Below, one piece after another: positions 46,052 to 54,083 of a stretch of 64,000 nucleotides of DNA (position 1 is the first letter of the stretch; each line of letters opens with the position of its first letter). The notes under the pieces were generated by a model. That model was not told the origin of the DNA and did no database searches. It was given only the letters and a program-made list of their open reading frames with translations. Source of the DNA: a bacterium (lineage in GTDB: Bacteria > SAR324 > XYD2-FULL-50-16); contig JAHJTV010000011.1 in the NCBI GenBank assembly GCA_018829445.1, positions 1-64,000 on the forward strand, in the 5' to 3' direction. The translations under genes were made by a program, and so were the position numbers.

Positions 46052-46609
46052 ATGGCTGAACATGTTTGTCCCTGGTGGCTCGGATATTTTTTAGCCAGTC
46101 CTGTCAGAAAACTGTTTCAAAATCCCATAAGGATTGTATCTCCATACATAACCGAAGGGATGACTGTGATGGATGTAGGGAGCGCCATGGGATTTTTTAG
46201 TATTCCCATGGGCAGACTTGTTGGCCTTTCGGGTAAAGTAATCTGTGTCGATTTGCAGGAAAGAATGATAGCTTCTCTTAGAAAGAGGATTGAAAAAGCG
46301 GGATTGACTGACCGAATGGAGACCCGAACCTGCAGCCAACACTCCTTGAATATTGAGGATTTGGGGCAATCAATCGATTTTGCACTGACATTTGCCCTGG
46401 TTCATGAAGTCCCGGATAAAAAAGGGTTGTTTACCCAGATCCTCCACACCTTAAAGAGGAATGGCAGGCTTCTGGTTGCGGAACCATCCGGGCATGTGTC
46501 TCAAAAAGAGTTTGGGGCTACAATAGGACTTGCGAAAGCAGCGGGCTTCTCCGTTGGAGAAGATCTGAACATTGCGAAAAGCCACGCTTGTCTATTGATC
46601 AAGGGCTAA
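46052..46609 (+). CDS. SAM-dependent methyltransferase
   Basis: A 185-residue class I methyltransferase. Motif I, which binds S-adenosylmethionine, is VMDVGSAMGFFSIPMG near residues 34-49; the acidic end of strand 2 is VICVDLQ near 63-69; motif IV is IDFALTFALVHEVPDK near 110. GGAGATATT precedes the ATG. The methyl acceptor is unknown. Its stop overlaps the stop of the convergent oxidoreductase gene by 3 bases, so there is no room for a terminator between them. Confidence 0.9.
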   Translation: MAEHVCPWWLGYFLASPVRKLFQNPIRIVSPYITEGMTVMDVGSAMGFFSIPMGRLVGLSGKVICVDLQERMIASLRKRIEKAGLTDRMETRTCSQHSLNIEDLGQSIDFALTFALVHEVPDKKGLFTQILHTLKRNGRLLVAEPSGHVSQKEFGATIGLAKAAGFSVGEDLNIAKSHACLLIKG

Positions 46610-48012
46610 ATCCGCTTTACTATTTCCTTGGCGGGAATCAACCCCGTTGCTGCCGCAGATACAATATTCCCGGCAACTCCCGGCCCGTCACCCGCTACAA
46701 ACAGACCGGATATCCTGGTTTCAAGATTATCGATGGTATCGATCTGCCGTGCAAAAAACTTGATCTCCGGGGCATAAAGAAGGGTTTCATCGTTTGAAAC
46801 ACCTGGCACCACAAAATTGAGTTTTTCCAGTCCCTCAATGATATTGGTGAGGATTCGTTCGGGAAGTGCCATGGCAATATCACCACAAACCACATCATTC
46901 AACGTAGGTTCAATGTAGCCCTTGTTAACCCTGTGCCAGGTGCTTCTGCGGCCGCGCTTCAAGTCTCCAAACCGTTGAAGAATCGGTTTCCCGCCTCCAA
47001 TCAGGGTTGCCAGTCTGCCGATGGCTTCTCCATACGATTGGTTATCGGTCACAGGTTCCGTTAGAATCACCTTGGATAGAAATGCAAAATTGGTATTCTC
47101 CGATTTTTTATTCATAAAGGCATGACCATTAACACAAACAAAATCGGCGTAATTCTCCTGGGCTACAAATCCTCCCATGTTAGTGCAGAAGGTTCGGGTT
47201 CCATCGTCATACTTCCCGGTTTGGATAAAAAAGGTTGGATCATAAATTGTGCTGCAAAGATCTCTCATTATATCATTGTGAACCTCCACCCGTACCCCGA
47301 CTTCAATCCCTCTCTGTTGGACTTCAAGGTTGAATCTTGCCGCCAGATCTCCCACCCAGTTGGCCCCAACTCGACCTGGGGCCAGGATCACATTCTTGGC
47401 ATCATATTCTTTTCGGTTGGTGATAACTCCGGTTACCCTGCCTTTTTCAACTTTAATATCTCTGACCTCTTCAGAAGTGTGGATTATAACGTCCTTTTCC
47501 TTGAGATAATCTCTCATTCTCGCAATATGGCCGGGGAGATTATCGCTTCCCAGGTGTTTCTGCTTAATAATCAATAGATCAATGCCATGCCGTTTTGCCG
47601 ATTTCCTAATATTCTTCGCTTCTTCCATATCTGTGGGAAATACGGGTCCGTCCATACCGAAACGATTAAAAATATCCTCTGTTTCTATGATCAGTGCTTC
47701 TGCGTTTGATTTTGACATGAACTGAGTCAAATCGGTTTTTCCCAATTTGTGGATGTAATTGAGTTTCCCATCGGAAAAAAGTCCGGCTCCACCGATACCT
47801 GATAGAATATTGCAGGGTTTGCATTTGATGCAATTCTGTGTTTTGCTCATGGGACATTTCCTTTTCAGAGGACCTTTCCCTTTCTCGATCAGTAAAACAC
47901 TGGCATTGGAGTGCTCGCACAAATAATAGGCAGAGAACAAACCAGCCGGGCCGCCCCCTACAATAATGACGTCATAGTTCTGTTTCCCGGGTTTTAACTT
48001 CGCTGGGGACAT
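46606..48012 (-). CDS. FAD-dependent dehydrogenase of COG2509 type
   Basis: A 468-residue flavoprotein. The FAD-binding loop is VGGGPAGLFSAYYL at residues 18-31. A conserved cysteine-rich block follows (CPMSKTQNCIKCKPCN, then GIGGAGLFSDGKL) that is specific to the uncharacterised FAD-dependent dehydrogenase family COG2509; its four cysteines may bind a metal or an iron-sulfur cluster. The C-terminal FAD motif is SGLFVAGDGPGVAGNIVSAA. A strong GGAGGAG sits before the ATG. The gene is alone on its strand here. The reaction and substrate are not known for the family. Confidence 0.88.
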   Translation of the reverse strand: MSPAKLKPGKQNYDVIIVGGGPAGLFSAYYLCEHSNASVLLIEKGKGPLKRKCPMSKTQNCIKCKPCNILSGIGGAGLFSDGKLNYIHKLGKTDLTQFMSKSNAEALIIETEDIFNRFGMDGPVFPTDMEEAKNIRKSAKRHGIDLLIIKQKHLGSDNLPGHIARMRDYLKEKDVIIHTSEEVRDIKVEKGRVTGVITNRKEYDAKNVILAPGRVGANWVGDLAARFNLEVQQRGIEVGVRVEVHNDIMRDLCSTIYDPTFFIQTGKYDDGTRTFCTNMGGFVAQENYADFVCVNGHAFMNKKSENTNFAFLSKVILTEPVTDNQSYGEAIGRLATLIGGGKPILQRFGDLKRGRRSTWHRVNKGYIEPTLNDVVCGDIAMALPERILTNIIEGLEKLNFVVPGVSNDETLLYAPEIKFFARQIDTIDNLETRISGLFVAGDGPGVAGNIVSAAATGLIPAKEIVKRI

Positions 48013-48494
48013 CTCTCCTCCAAAACGGATTATTGGGTGGTTGATTTTACATCTCGCAAAGGCTCATTATATTCCGATTCTTGCCGGATATTGAATAGAT
48101 TTCAACACAGATATTCAGTTTTTTCTGATTTGAATTACCATGACAGGGTTTTCCAATTGAATTGATATAGAGAATTATTCCTTCAAGTAATTCCTCCGCT
48201 AAAATCCTAAATTTATGCATTATTTTAATATAAAGCCCATTGAATGCGTTGTTTCTTAATTCATCTATTGCTATTTGCGATTGAACTGGTTTAGAATTGA
48301 TTTCAAAAATACAATAATCTATTATTACCGGAATTTGTAAGTGTTTTTTAGATGAAAACCGGAAAAACTTACAAACCTTTATTGATTATTCGTTTTTTGT
48401 TCAGGCTATTTCCAGCGGAGAACGATCTGCGTGTTGTCTATTTGAAAATAGTTTCATCAGAACCGCCATACAAACCTCTACAACGAGTCACTCC
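48013..48494. other. Divergent intergenic region upstream of the diguanylate cyclase
   Basis: 482 bp, AT-rich, between the flavoprotein and the DgcZ-like gene. I see no gene, no strong hairpin and no confident promoter. Confidence 0.55.
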
Positions 48495-49376
48495 ATGAAA
48501 TTCACGACTTCGAATGAAATCGATCAGATCATCCATATGATTGAATTGGGATTGGAGGAGCATTCAAAATGGATTAAACTTTGGAATTCAAAGGCAATCT
48601 GCCAATTGCCCCTTCCGGATAGTTACCTTGATAAAAAAGCATACCAGGATTGTGATTTTGCCAAATGGTTTGACAGGTGCAGTAAAGAAAACTGGTTGCA
48701 TCAAGTCGATTTCGAGAGTATCAGTTCTGTGCATAAATCCATGCATGAGGAAGCAAGAAAATTGTCCGATCAGATTCACAAGGGCGAAACAATTAGCGAA
48801 GAAGACTATTATAAATTTGTCAATTTCGAATGGAGTTTTTCCCATCAGTTACAGAAATTGAAGGATAAGATAGCGAGGCTGCAAATCTCGTTTGATCCGT
48901 TGACCGGGATCTTTAACCGTCAAGCATTAATGCCGATTCTAATGCAGGAGAAAGCTTATATCGAACGGGATGGAAAACAGTGTTGTCTTGCCATGGCAGA
49001 CCTGGATTTCTTCAAAAATGTCAATGACACCCATGGACATGCCAATGGGGATGTCGTTCTGCAAAAGGTAGCCGGTTTCTTAAGAAATAATCTGCGGCCT
49101 TATGATGCTCTTTTCCGGTATGGTGGAGAAGAATTTCTTTTCTGTCTGCCTAATGCAGATACCGACTCCGGGAAGAGATTGCTGGATCGCCTACGAATGG
49201 ATATAGAGAAAATGCCGATTAAGGTGGCTAACGATACAGTCATATCGATAACACTTTCAATGGGTATTACACAGATGCTACCAAAAATCTCCATTGAGGA
49301 TAGTATTGTCCAGGCTGACGAGGCCCTTTATGAGGCAAAGAATAAAGGGCGTAATCGTATTATGGTTTATCATTAG
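48495..49376 (+). CDS. dgcZ: Zinc-sensing diguanylate cyclase, DgcZ-like (CZB-GGDEF)
   Basis: A 293-residue cytoplasmic enzyme that makes cyclic di-GMP from two GTP. The N-terminal CZB domain has the full zinc set His23, Cys53, His80 and His84, matching E. coli DgcZ, in which zinc binding inhibits the cyclase. The GGDEF domain starts FDPLTGIFNRQ near residue 132, and the active-site loop is GGEEF at residues 210-214. The inhibitory I-site RPYD is at 201-204, five residues before it; E. coli DgcZ has a changed I-site, so this enzyme may also be product-inhibited. The C-terminus ADEALYEAKNKGRNRI is typical. It is monocistronic, and a hairpin follows. Confidence 0.9.
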   Translation: MKFTTSNEIDQIIHMIELGLEEHSKWIKLWNSKAICQLPLPDSYLDKKAYQDCDFAKWFDRCSKENWLHQVDFESISSVHKSMHEEARKLSDQIHKGETISEEDYYKFVNFEWSFSHQLQKLKDKIARLQISFDPLTGIFNRQALMPILMQEKAYIERDGKQCCLAMADLDFFKNVNDTHGHANGDVVLQKVAGFLRNNLRPYDALFRYGGEEFLFCLPNADTDSGKRLLDRLRMDIEKMPIKVANDTVISITLSMGITQMLPKISIEDSIVQADEALYEAKNKGRNRIMVYH

Positions 49377-49440
49377 AGCCAAAATCAGTATGTTATTCTG
49401 AACAAAAAAAGTACCGCCCTCCTTATCCCACACTATTGAG

Positions 49441-49476
49441 TAAGATGATCCCCGGCTTTTTCGCCGGGAGATCTTA
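49441..49476 (+). terminator. Hairpin after the diguanylate cyclase gene
   Basis: Outer stem TAAGAT / ATCTTA and inner stem CCCGGC / GCCGGG with a short T-rich loop, 65 bp past the stop. No long U-tract follows. Confidence 0.6.
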
Positions 49477-49574
49477 TTGTCACCGGCAATTTCCAGTAGT
49501 GCCCCTTCGAAACCCATCATGGCTCCACAATTCCCAATTCGAGCGTTTTATTGGAAAAAATAAAATCTTGAGGC

Positions 49575-49608
49575 TTGACAAGTTTTTAGATAATAATTAG
49601 AATTCTAA
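49575..49608 (+). promoter_or_regulatory. Sigma-70 promoter with overlapping MarR-type palindrome
   Basis: TTGACA (49575-49580), a 17-bp spacer, then TAGAAT (49598-49603), about 50 bp before the MarR start. A perfect 12-bp palindrome TTAGAATTCTAA (49597-49608) covers the -10 box. The site would allow MarR to repress its own transcript by blocking RNA polymerase. Confidence 0.7.
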
Positions 49609-49655
49609 CATTAAGAAATTATACTTTAAATTTTCTAATCAATTCTGAGAAAAAG

Positions 49656-50090
49656 ATGGTAAACAATGATTTTGTTATTTTACTGCTAAAAGCTTACCCG
49701 ATGTTGATGCGTAAGCTGATGCACGATTATCAGCCACCGGCAGATATCATTAGTCTTAACCGCTCGCAATGGAGAACACTTTTCCTTCTGCACAATATTG
49801 AAAAGCCCAGTATGAGCCAGATATCAAAATTCATGAACATGGAAAAGGGTTCAATAACCACTGTTGTTGACGGGTTGATTCGGAAAGGATTGGTGAACAG
49901 GATACAGGATGAAAAAGACAGGCGTAAAATACTGCTCGAGCTTTCAAAACAGAGTGAAATAGTAATAAAAAAGGGGATGAAAGCAATCAGTCATCACATT
50001 TTAACCAAACTCAACAGTGTTAATGATAAAGATGCCGATAATTTGTATGTTGCCTTAAAAACCATCTTCGCAATCGCGGAAAAACTTTAG
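49656..50090 (+). CDS. MarR-family transcriptional regulator
   Basis: A 144-residue winged-helix regulator. The DNA-binding region reads LNRSQWRTLFLLHNIEKPS, MSQISKFMNMEKGSITTVVD and GLVNRIQDEKDRRKILLEL, with the usual D-R-R wing tip. MarR proteins bind as dimers to palindromes and are released by small aromatic or lipophilic compounds. A near-consensus promoter with a palindrome on its -10 box lies just upstream, so autorepression is likely. The next gene, the truncated MATE transporter, starts at the base after its stop codon. The regulated transporter is therefore apparently broken. Confidence 0.9.
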   Translation: MVNNDFVILLLKAYPMLMRKLMHDYQPPADIISLNRSQWRTLFLLHNIEKPSMSQISKFMNMEKGSITTVVDGLIRKGLVNRIQDEKDRRKILLELSKQSEIVIKKGMKAISHHILTKLNSVNDKDADNLYVALKTIFAIAEKL

Positions 50091-50438
50091 ATGGATGATC
50101 TTTTGAAAAAACCCAGAGATGCCATATTGGGTGAAGAAAGAATTGGCACTCTTTCCTTAAGGTTGGCCATACCGGCAATTTTCCTGGTGGGATTTCAGAT
50201 AAAGGCTGCCTCGCTCTTCCAGGCTATTGGAAAAGCCAGACCTGCTTTAATACTAGGGATGAGTCGTCAGCTCCTGTTTTTGATACCGTTGGTGATTGTA
50301 TTGCCAATGTTTTTAGGTGTAAACGGCGTATCTCTGGCTTTTCCTGTTGCAGATCTGCTGGCAGTGATTTTAACTGCCTTGTGGTTTGCCAGAGAGATAA
50401 AACTGTTGGAAAACGTGAGGCCGGTGATGGTTCAATAA
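50091..50438 (+). pseudogene. MATE efflux transporter with large internal deletion
   Basis: A 115-codon open frame. Residues 1-31 are a MATE N-terminus (AILGEERIGTLSLRLAIPAIF). They continue without a break into the C-terminal part of the same family (LVGFQIKAASLFQAIGKARP, then RQLLFLIPLVIVLPMFLGVN). A normal MATE protein has about 450 residues and twelve helices; about 330 residues are missing from the middle. The frame is intact across the joint, so a short membrane peptide with three or four helices could still be made. It cannot form a transport channel alone. It starts directly at the MarR stop. It is a pseudogene, or less likely an assembly artefact. Confidence 0.85.
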
Positions 50439-50470
50439 TAAAACTAAAATCTTCCATACAAGGAGAAAAA

Positions 50471-50875
50471 ATGATAGATGTTCCTCAAAGTATAATTGAT
50501 ATGGTCAATGCTCCCAATAGAATGGGCGTATTATGCACGGTTGATCCCGATGGCAAACCTAACGTTGCTTATTTTGGGAGCCCAAGGTTTCGCAGCGACA
50601 AAACTCTGTCATTGGGTTTGATGGGTGGAAGAACCCTCAACAATCTGAAGTCAAACCCCAATGCGGTTTTTTTCTGTATTGAATCCAGTCCGGTGACCTT
50701 TACCACACCAGCTTGCCGTATCTATCTGGAAGTTCAAAAAATCGAAACGGAAGGAGAACTCCTGGATCAGATCAGGGTTGAAGTTGCAGAACATGTGAAT
50801 GCTGATGCTGCTAAAATGATCTCCTCAGCGATAGCCTTTAACGTCACCGAGATCAGGAATCTGGTAGATATGTGA
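50471..50875 (+). CDS. Pyridoxamine 5'-phosphate oxidase-like flavin-binding protein
   Basis: A 134-residue protein with the split-barrel FMN-binding fold: NRMGVLCTVDPDGKPNVAYFG near residues 17-37, TLSLGLMGGRTLNNLKSNPN near 47-66, and VFFCIESSPVTFTTPACRIY near 68-87. Proteins of this type bind FMN or F420 and may reduce small molecules; many are uncharacterised. I moved the start to 50471 because AAGGAGAAAAA lies just before this ATG; the longer frame only extends into the MATE relic. It is probably co-transcribed with the MarR gene. Confidence 0.82.
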   Translation: MIDVPQSIIDMVNAPNRMGVLCTVDPDGKPNVAYFGSPRFRSDKTLSLGLMGGRTLNNLKSNPNAVFFCIESSPVTFTTPACRIYLEVQKIETEGELLDQIRVEVAEHVNADAAKMISSAIAFNVTEIRNLVDM

Positions 50876-50951
50876 CAGGTCATAACACCTCTTCGGGTTT
50901 GTGTTTGGTCGCAGCACTTTTTGGGTTCAGTGCTGCAACCATTATTAAACT

Positions 50952-53453
50952 TTATGGATGGGAATTTGTCCCTCCCTCCGGTCCCAACGGTTTAACAACA
51001 ACAATCAATCGGGGCAATAAGGTCAAGGCCGCAATCAGGGCAATGACCATGGCCAGGCCGGTCAATAATCCAAAGTAGATACTGGGGATAAAATTGGACA
51101 GCACTAAAATGGAAAAGCCGATGATGATGGTGATGGACGTATAGTACATGGCGTAGCCGATGCTTTCGTGTGAACGATACATGGCTGCCGTGTAATTTCG
51201 GTCTTTGGCAAATTCACGTTTGAACCTGTGAATGTAGTGAATCGTATCATCCACGGCGATTCCGACACTGATGGCTGCGATGGTGATAGTCATCAGATCC
51301 AGTGGAATTCCAGCCCAACCCATGAATCCCAGTACTACGCCCACTGAAAGGACATTGGGAAAGATGGCAATGACAGCAATCTTCAGCGATCGGAACAGGA
51401 TCAGGAACATGCACATCAGTGCAAAGAGGACAATACCCAGGGTTTTGATCTGGGAATCAAACAGACTTTGCAAGGTGTTATTATACATTACCATCATGCC
51501 GGCAATATGAACCTTATCCTCCTCAAGTCCCAGCTTATTCACCAGCTCATATCGCAGTTTTTTTAGAAATTCATTACGTCGTAAGTTGGGATCGGAGTCG
51601 ATCATGCGGATGGAAAACCTGGCCTGGTTGTGCTCTACTGAAACATAAGGATTAAGGATGATCTTCTTGAACTTGTCCGGCAGTTCATTGTAGATCAGGG
51701 CCAGCAGAAAATTATCAAGATCGTCACCGTCATTCAGGGTTCTTCCGATTTTGAGCATGGTGCCCAGTGATAATACTTTTCCGGTTTCAGTCATATTATC
51801 CAGGTAGTCATGTACCATTTCCACCTTTTTCATTTTCTGGGCGGTAAACCAGTACTGGGCTTCACTCTTTTCTGCTTCGAATTCTTCTTCAAATTCATCG
51901 AATTCGGAAAACTCGTCATCACCTTCGGCCTCGACAATTTCCTGTTTTTCCTCTTCAAAATCAATAACCACTTCAAGAGGAGTAGTACCTCCCAGGTTTT
52001 TATCGATGGTTTTCATTCCCTGGTAGATTTCAGTGGAATCCTTGAAATAGTCGATAAAACTGTTTTCCACAATCAACTGGGCTGATCCGCTGAGACTGAA
52101 TATCAGTATCAGGGTAGCCGATACCAGGATCTTTCCGCCGTGTTTTTCGGTAAAGACTGCCAGCAGTTTAGTGGCGGAGAAAAATTTTTCAAATGAAGTG
52201 TTGGGCTGGGTTTTTTCCATCTGCATCATAACAGCCGGAAAAACGAGAAAGGTGATAATGAGTGAAATACCGATCCCAGCTGTCATCATCCATCCAAAAT
52301 TAATGATCGGTTTAATATCACAAAAAATCAGCGAACAGAAACCTGCCATGGTCGTTAAAATGGCAAAAAAGCAAGGCTTGGCCATGGAATAGGTGGCATC
52401 CAGAACCAACTCTCTTTGATCAGCATTAGGGTTTTCCAATACCAGTTCGCGGTATCGCACAATCAAGTGAATGGTCATGGCCATGGTGATGATCAACTGG
52501 ATGGAGATGAAGTTTGAAGAGACCACCGTGACCTCCCATCCGGTCATGCCTAACAGGCCAGCAGTTGCAATTACGGAAAAACTGCAGGTCAGTATGGGGA
52601 GAATGATCCAGCGCAATTCACGGAAAATAATCCACAGCATCACGATTAAAAATAAAAGAACCGCCAGGCCAAATACCTTAAGATCATTTTTTACAAAGGT
52701 GATCAGATCATCTGCTATCATGGTGACTCCGCCCAGAAACAGATCATCGGCTTCACCACGATACTTATCCAGAATAGACCGAACCCTGGCGATGTTCTCA
52801 TGGTCTACCTGTCTAATTTGATCGCGGTATTTCTTAAAATCGATCTCCATTTGGGATTGTTGTGTTTGTAATTCCGGAGTAAGTGTTCCCTCTTTTTCCT
52901 TTTGAAAAAACTCATCTCGGCGTTTGATGAAATCCTTCCAGATTTCATCATCATGCAGATTGACCAGGAGAGCCGTTCTTTTAAAATCCGGGCTTACCAG
53001 GTTGTTTGCATAGATAGGGCTGCTGAGAAACTCTTTCTTGGCGAGATCTCTGTCAATGCCGGGTGATTCGAGGGTTGGTACATCTTTCAGCAGTTCCTTA
53101 ACCGGTTTGGGAGGACTTTCCAGCAGGGGGACATCTAAAATGGAATTGATTGTATCCACTCTTTCCAGTTTCAGCAGGTCGTCTCTGAGACGTCTGACGA
53201 TATCCAGGTTTTTATCGGACAGCAGGTCACCTTTCGGTTTAAAGGTGATGAAAAGAAAATCCTGGCTTTTAAAGCGTTCGTTAAACAGCCGCGATAGTGC
53301 CAGATCCTTATCTTCATCCAGCATCAACGTTTCAGACGATGCATCGATCTCAAGGTATCTGGCTTGGTATGCAAAAACACCAATTATTATAATCAGTAAC
53401 AGTAAAATCAGCTTCGGATATTCCAAAATCACATTGTTGAAAAATTGTTTCAT
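50952..53453 (-). CDS. RND/MMPL-family transporter of an Mla-type lipid system
   Basis: An 833-residue inner-membrane RND protein with about twelve helices in two sterol-sensing-domain-like halves (for example VFGLAVLLFLIVMLWIIF near residue 258 and the second half near 660-740, with GIAVDDTIHYIHRF). It is the third gene after mlaA and mlaC, in the layout of HpnN-like transporters that move lipids to the outer membrane. A periplasmic loop near residues 511-525 carries the acidic tract EFDEFEEEF, also found identically in the MlaA protein of this operon. It probably uses the proton motive force. No MlaFEDB ABC genes are present. Confidence 0.88.
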   Translation of the reverse strand: MKQFFNNVILEYPKLILLLLIIIIGVFAYQARYLEIDASSETLMLDEDKDLALSRLFNERFKSQDFLFITFKPKGDLLSDKNLDIVRRLRDDLLKLERVDTINSILDVPLLESPPKPVKELLKDVPTLESPGIDRDLAKKEFLSSPIYANNLVSPDFKRTALLVNLHDDEIWKDFIKRRDEFFQKEKEGTLTPELQTQQSQMEIDFKKYRDQIRQVDHENIARVRSILDKYRGEADDLFLGGVTMIADDLITFVKNDLKVFGLAVLLFLIVMLWIIFRELRWIILPILTCSFSVIATAGLLGMTGWEVTVVSSNFISIQLIITMAMTIHLIVRYRELVLENPNADQRELVLDATYSMAKPCFFAILTTMAGFCSLIFCDIKPIINFGWMMTAGIGISLIITFLVFPAVMMQMEKTQPNTSFEKFFSATKLLAVFTEKHGGKILVSATLILIFSLSGSAQLIVENSFIDYFKDSTEIYQGMKTIDKNLGGTTPLEVVIDFEEEKQEIVEAEGDDEFSEFDEFEEEFEAEKSEAQYWFTAQKMKKVEMVHDYLDNMTETGKVLSLGTMLKIGRTLNDGDDLDNFLLALIYNELPDKFKKIILNPYVSVEHNQARFSIRMIDSDPNLRRNEFLKKLRYELVNKLGLEEDKVHIAGMMVMYNNTLQSLFDSQIKTLGIVLFALMCMFLILFRSLKIAVIAIFPNVLSVGVVLGFMGWAGIPLDLMTITIAAISVGIAVDDTIHYIHRFKREFAKDRNYTAAMYRSHESIGYAMYYTSITIIIGFSILVLSNFIPSIYFGLLTGLAMVIALIAALTLLPRLIVVVKPLGPEGGTNSHP

Positions 53454-53478
53454 AATAATCTACTCTCGGTTCTTCTGT

Positions 53479-54081
53479 TTATTTATCGCCAGTAGGGACT
53501 TTAAAAGCATCTGAAGATTTCAGGTTTTCCAACAGATCATCAAACGATTTGTCTTTTAAAAAACCTGAAAACTGTGAACGGTAAGTTTGGACGATGCTGA
53601 CGCCCAGAATCTCGATATCATAAACCAACCATCCGTTATCGGTTTCCCGGAATTTATAGATCATCTCCATTTTGTCATCTTTTGTAACCAGATGAGTAAT
53701 CACATGGATTCTATTTTTTTCCTTCTTGGCTTCATCAACCACAACCTCTTCATCGGTATACAGGTCCAGTTTTTCCAGGTAGGATTCTTGAAGACGTTTT
53801 ACGAAGAGATCCAGGTATTGATCCCGCTTTTCCGGGCTGGCTTCCGTCCAATGTTTCTTTCCGAGACAGACCTTGGCCATAAACTCAAAATCGAAGAAGG
53901 GGACGACCGTATCTATGATTTTTTTATCGCGGGTTGATCTGTCAAGACTTTTGTTTTTAATGGTATCAATAACTATGACGATACTCTTGGAAACAATATT
54001 TTTGACATCTGCCAGGTCGTCGGCAAATAAGGGGCGTGAGAAAACAAGTGCAAAAACGATTAAAAAGGTAATTTTTTTCAT
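53479..54081 (-). CDS. mlaC: MlaC-type periplasmic phospholipid carrier
   Basis: A 200-residue periplasmic protein with a signal peptide (MKKITFLIVFALVFSRPLFA). The mature part is typical of the MlaC/Ttg2D family, seen in VPFFDFEFMAKVCLGKKHW near residue 65, KRDQYLDLFVKRLQESYLEK near 90 and WLVYDIEILGVSIVQTYRSQ near 150. MlaC shuttles phospholipids between the outer-membrane MlaA and an inner-membrane transporter. The ribosome binding site AGGAG is inside the last codons of mlaA, whose stop is 2 bp before, so the two genes are translationally coupled. The transporter partner is encoded 25 bp downstream and is of RND type, not ABC type. Confidence 0.93.
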   Translation of the reverse strand: MKKITFLIVFALVFSRPLFADDLADVKNIVSKSIVIVIDTIKNKSLDRSTRDKKIIDTVVPFFDFEFMAKVCLGKKHWTEASPEKRDQYLDLFVKRLQESYLEKLDLYTDEEVVVDEAKKEKNRIHVITHLVTKDDKMEMIYKFRETDNGWLVYDIEILGVSIVQTYRSQFSGFLKDKSFDDLLENLKSSDAFKVPTGDK

Positions 54082-54083
54082 GG

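Noticed and set aside
50872-51078. 68-codon plus-strand frame after the flavin-binding protein
   Set aside because: It is mostly antisense to the end of the RND gene and has no protein features.
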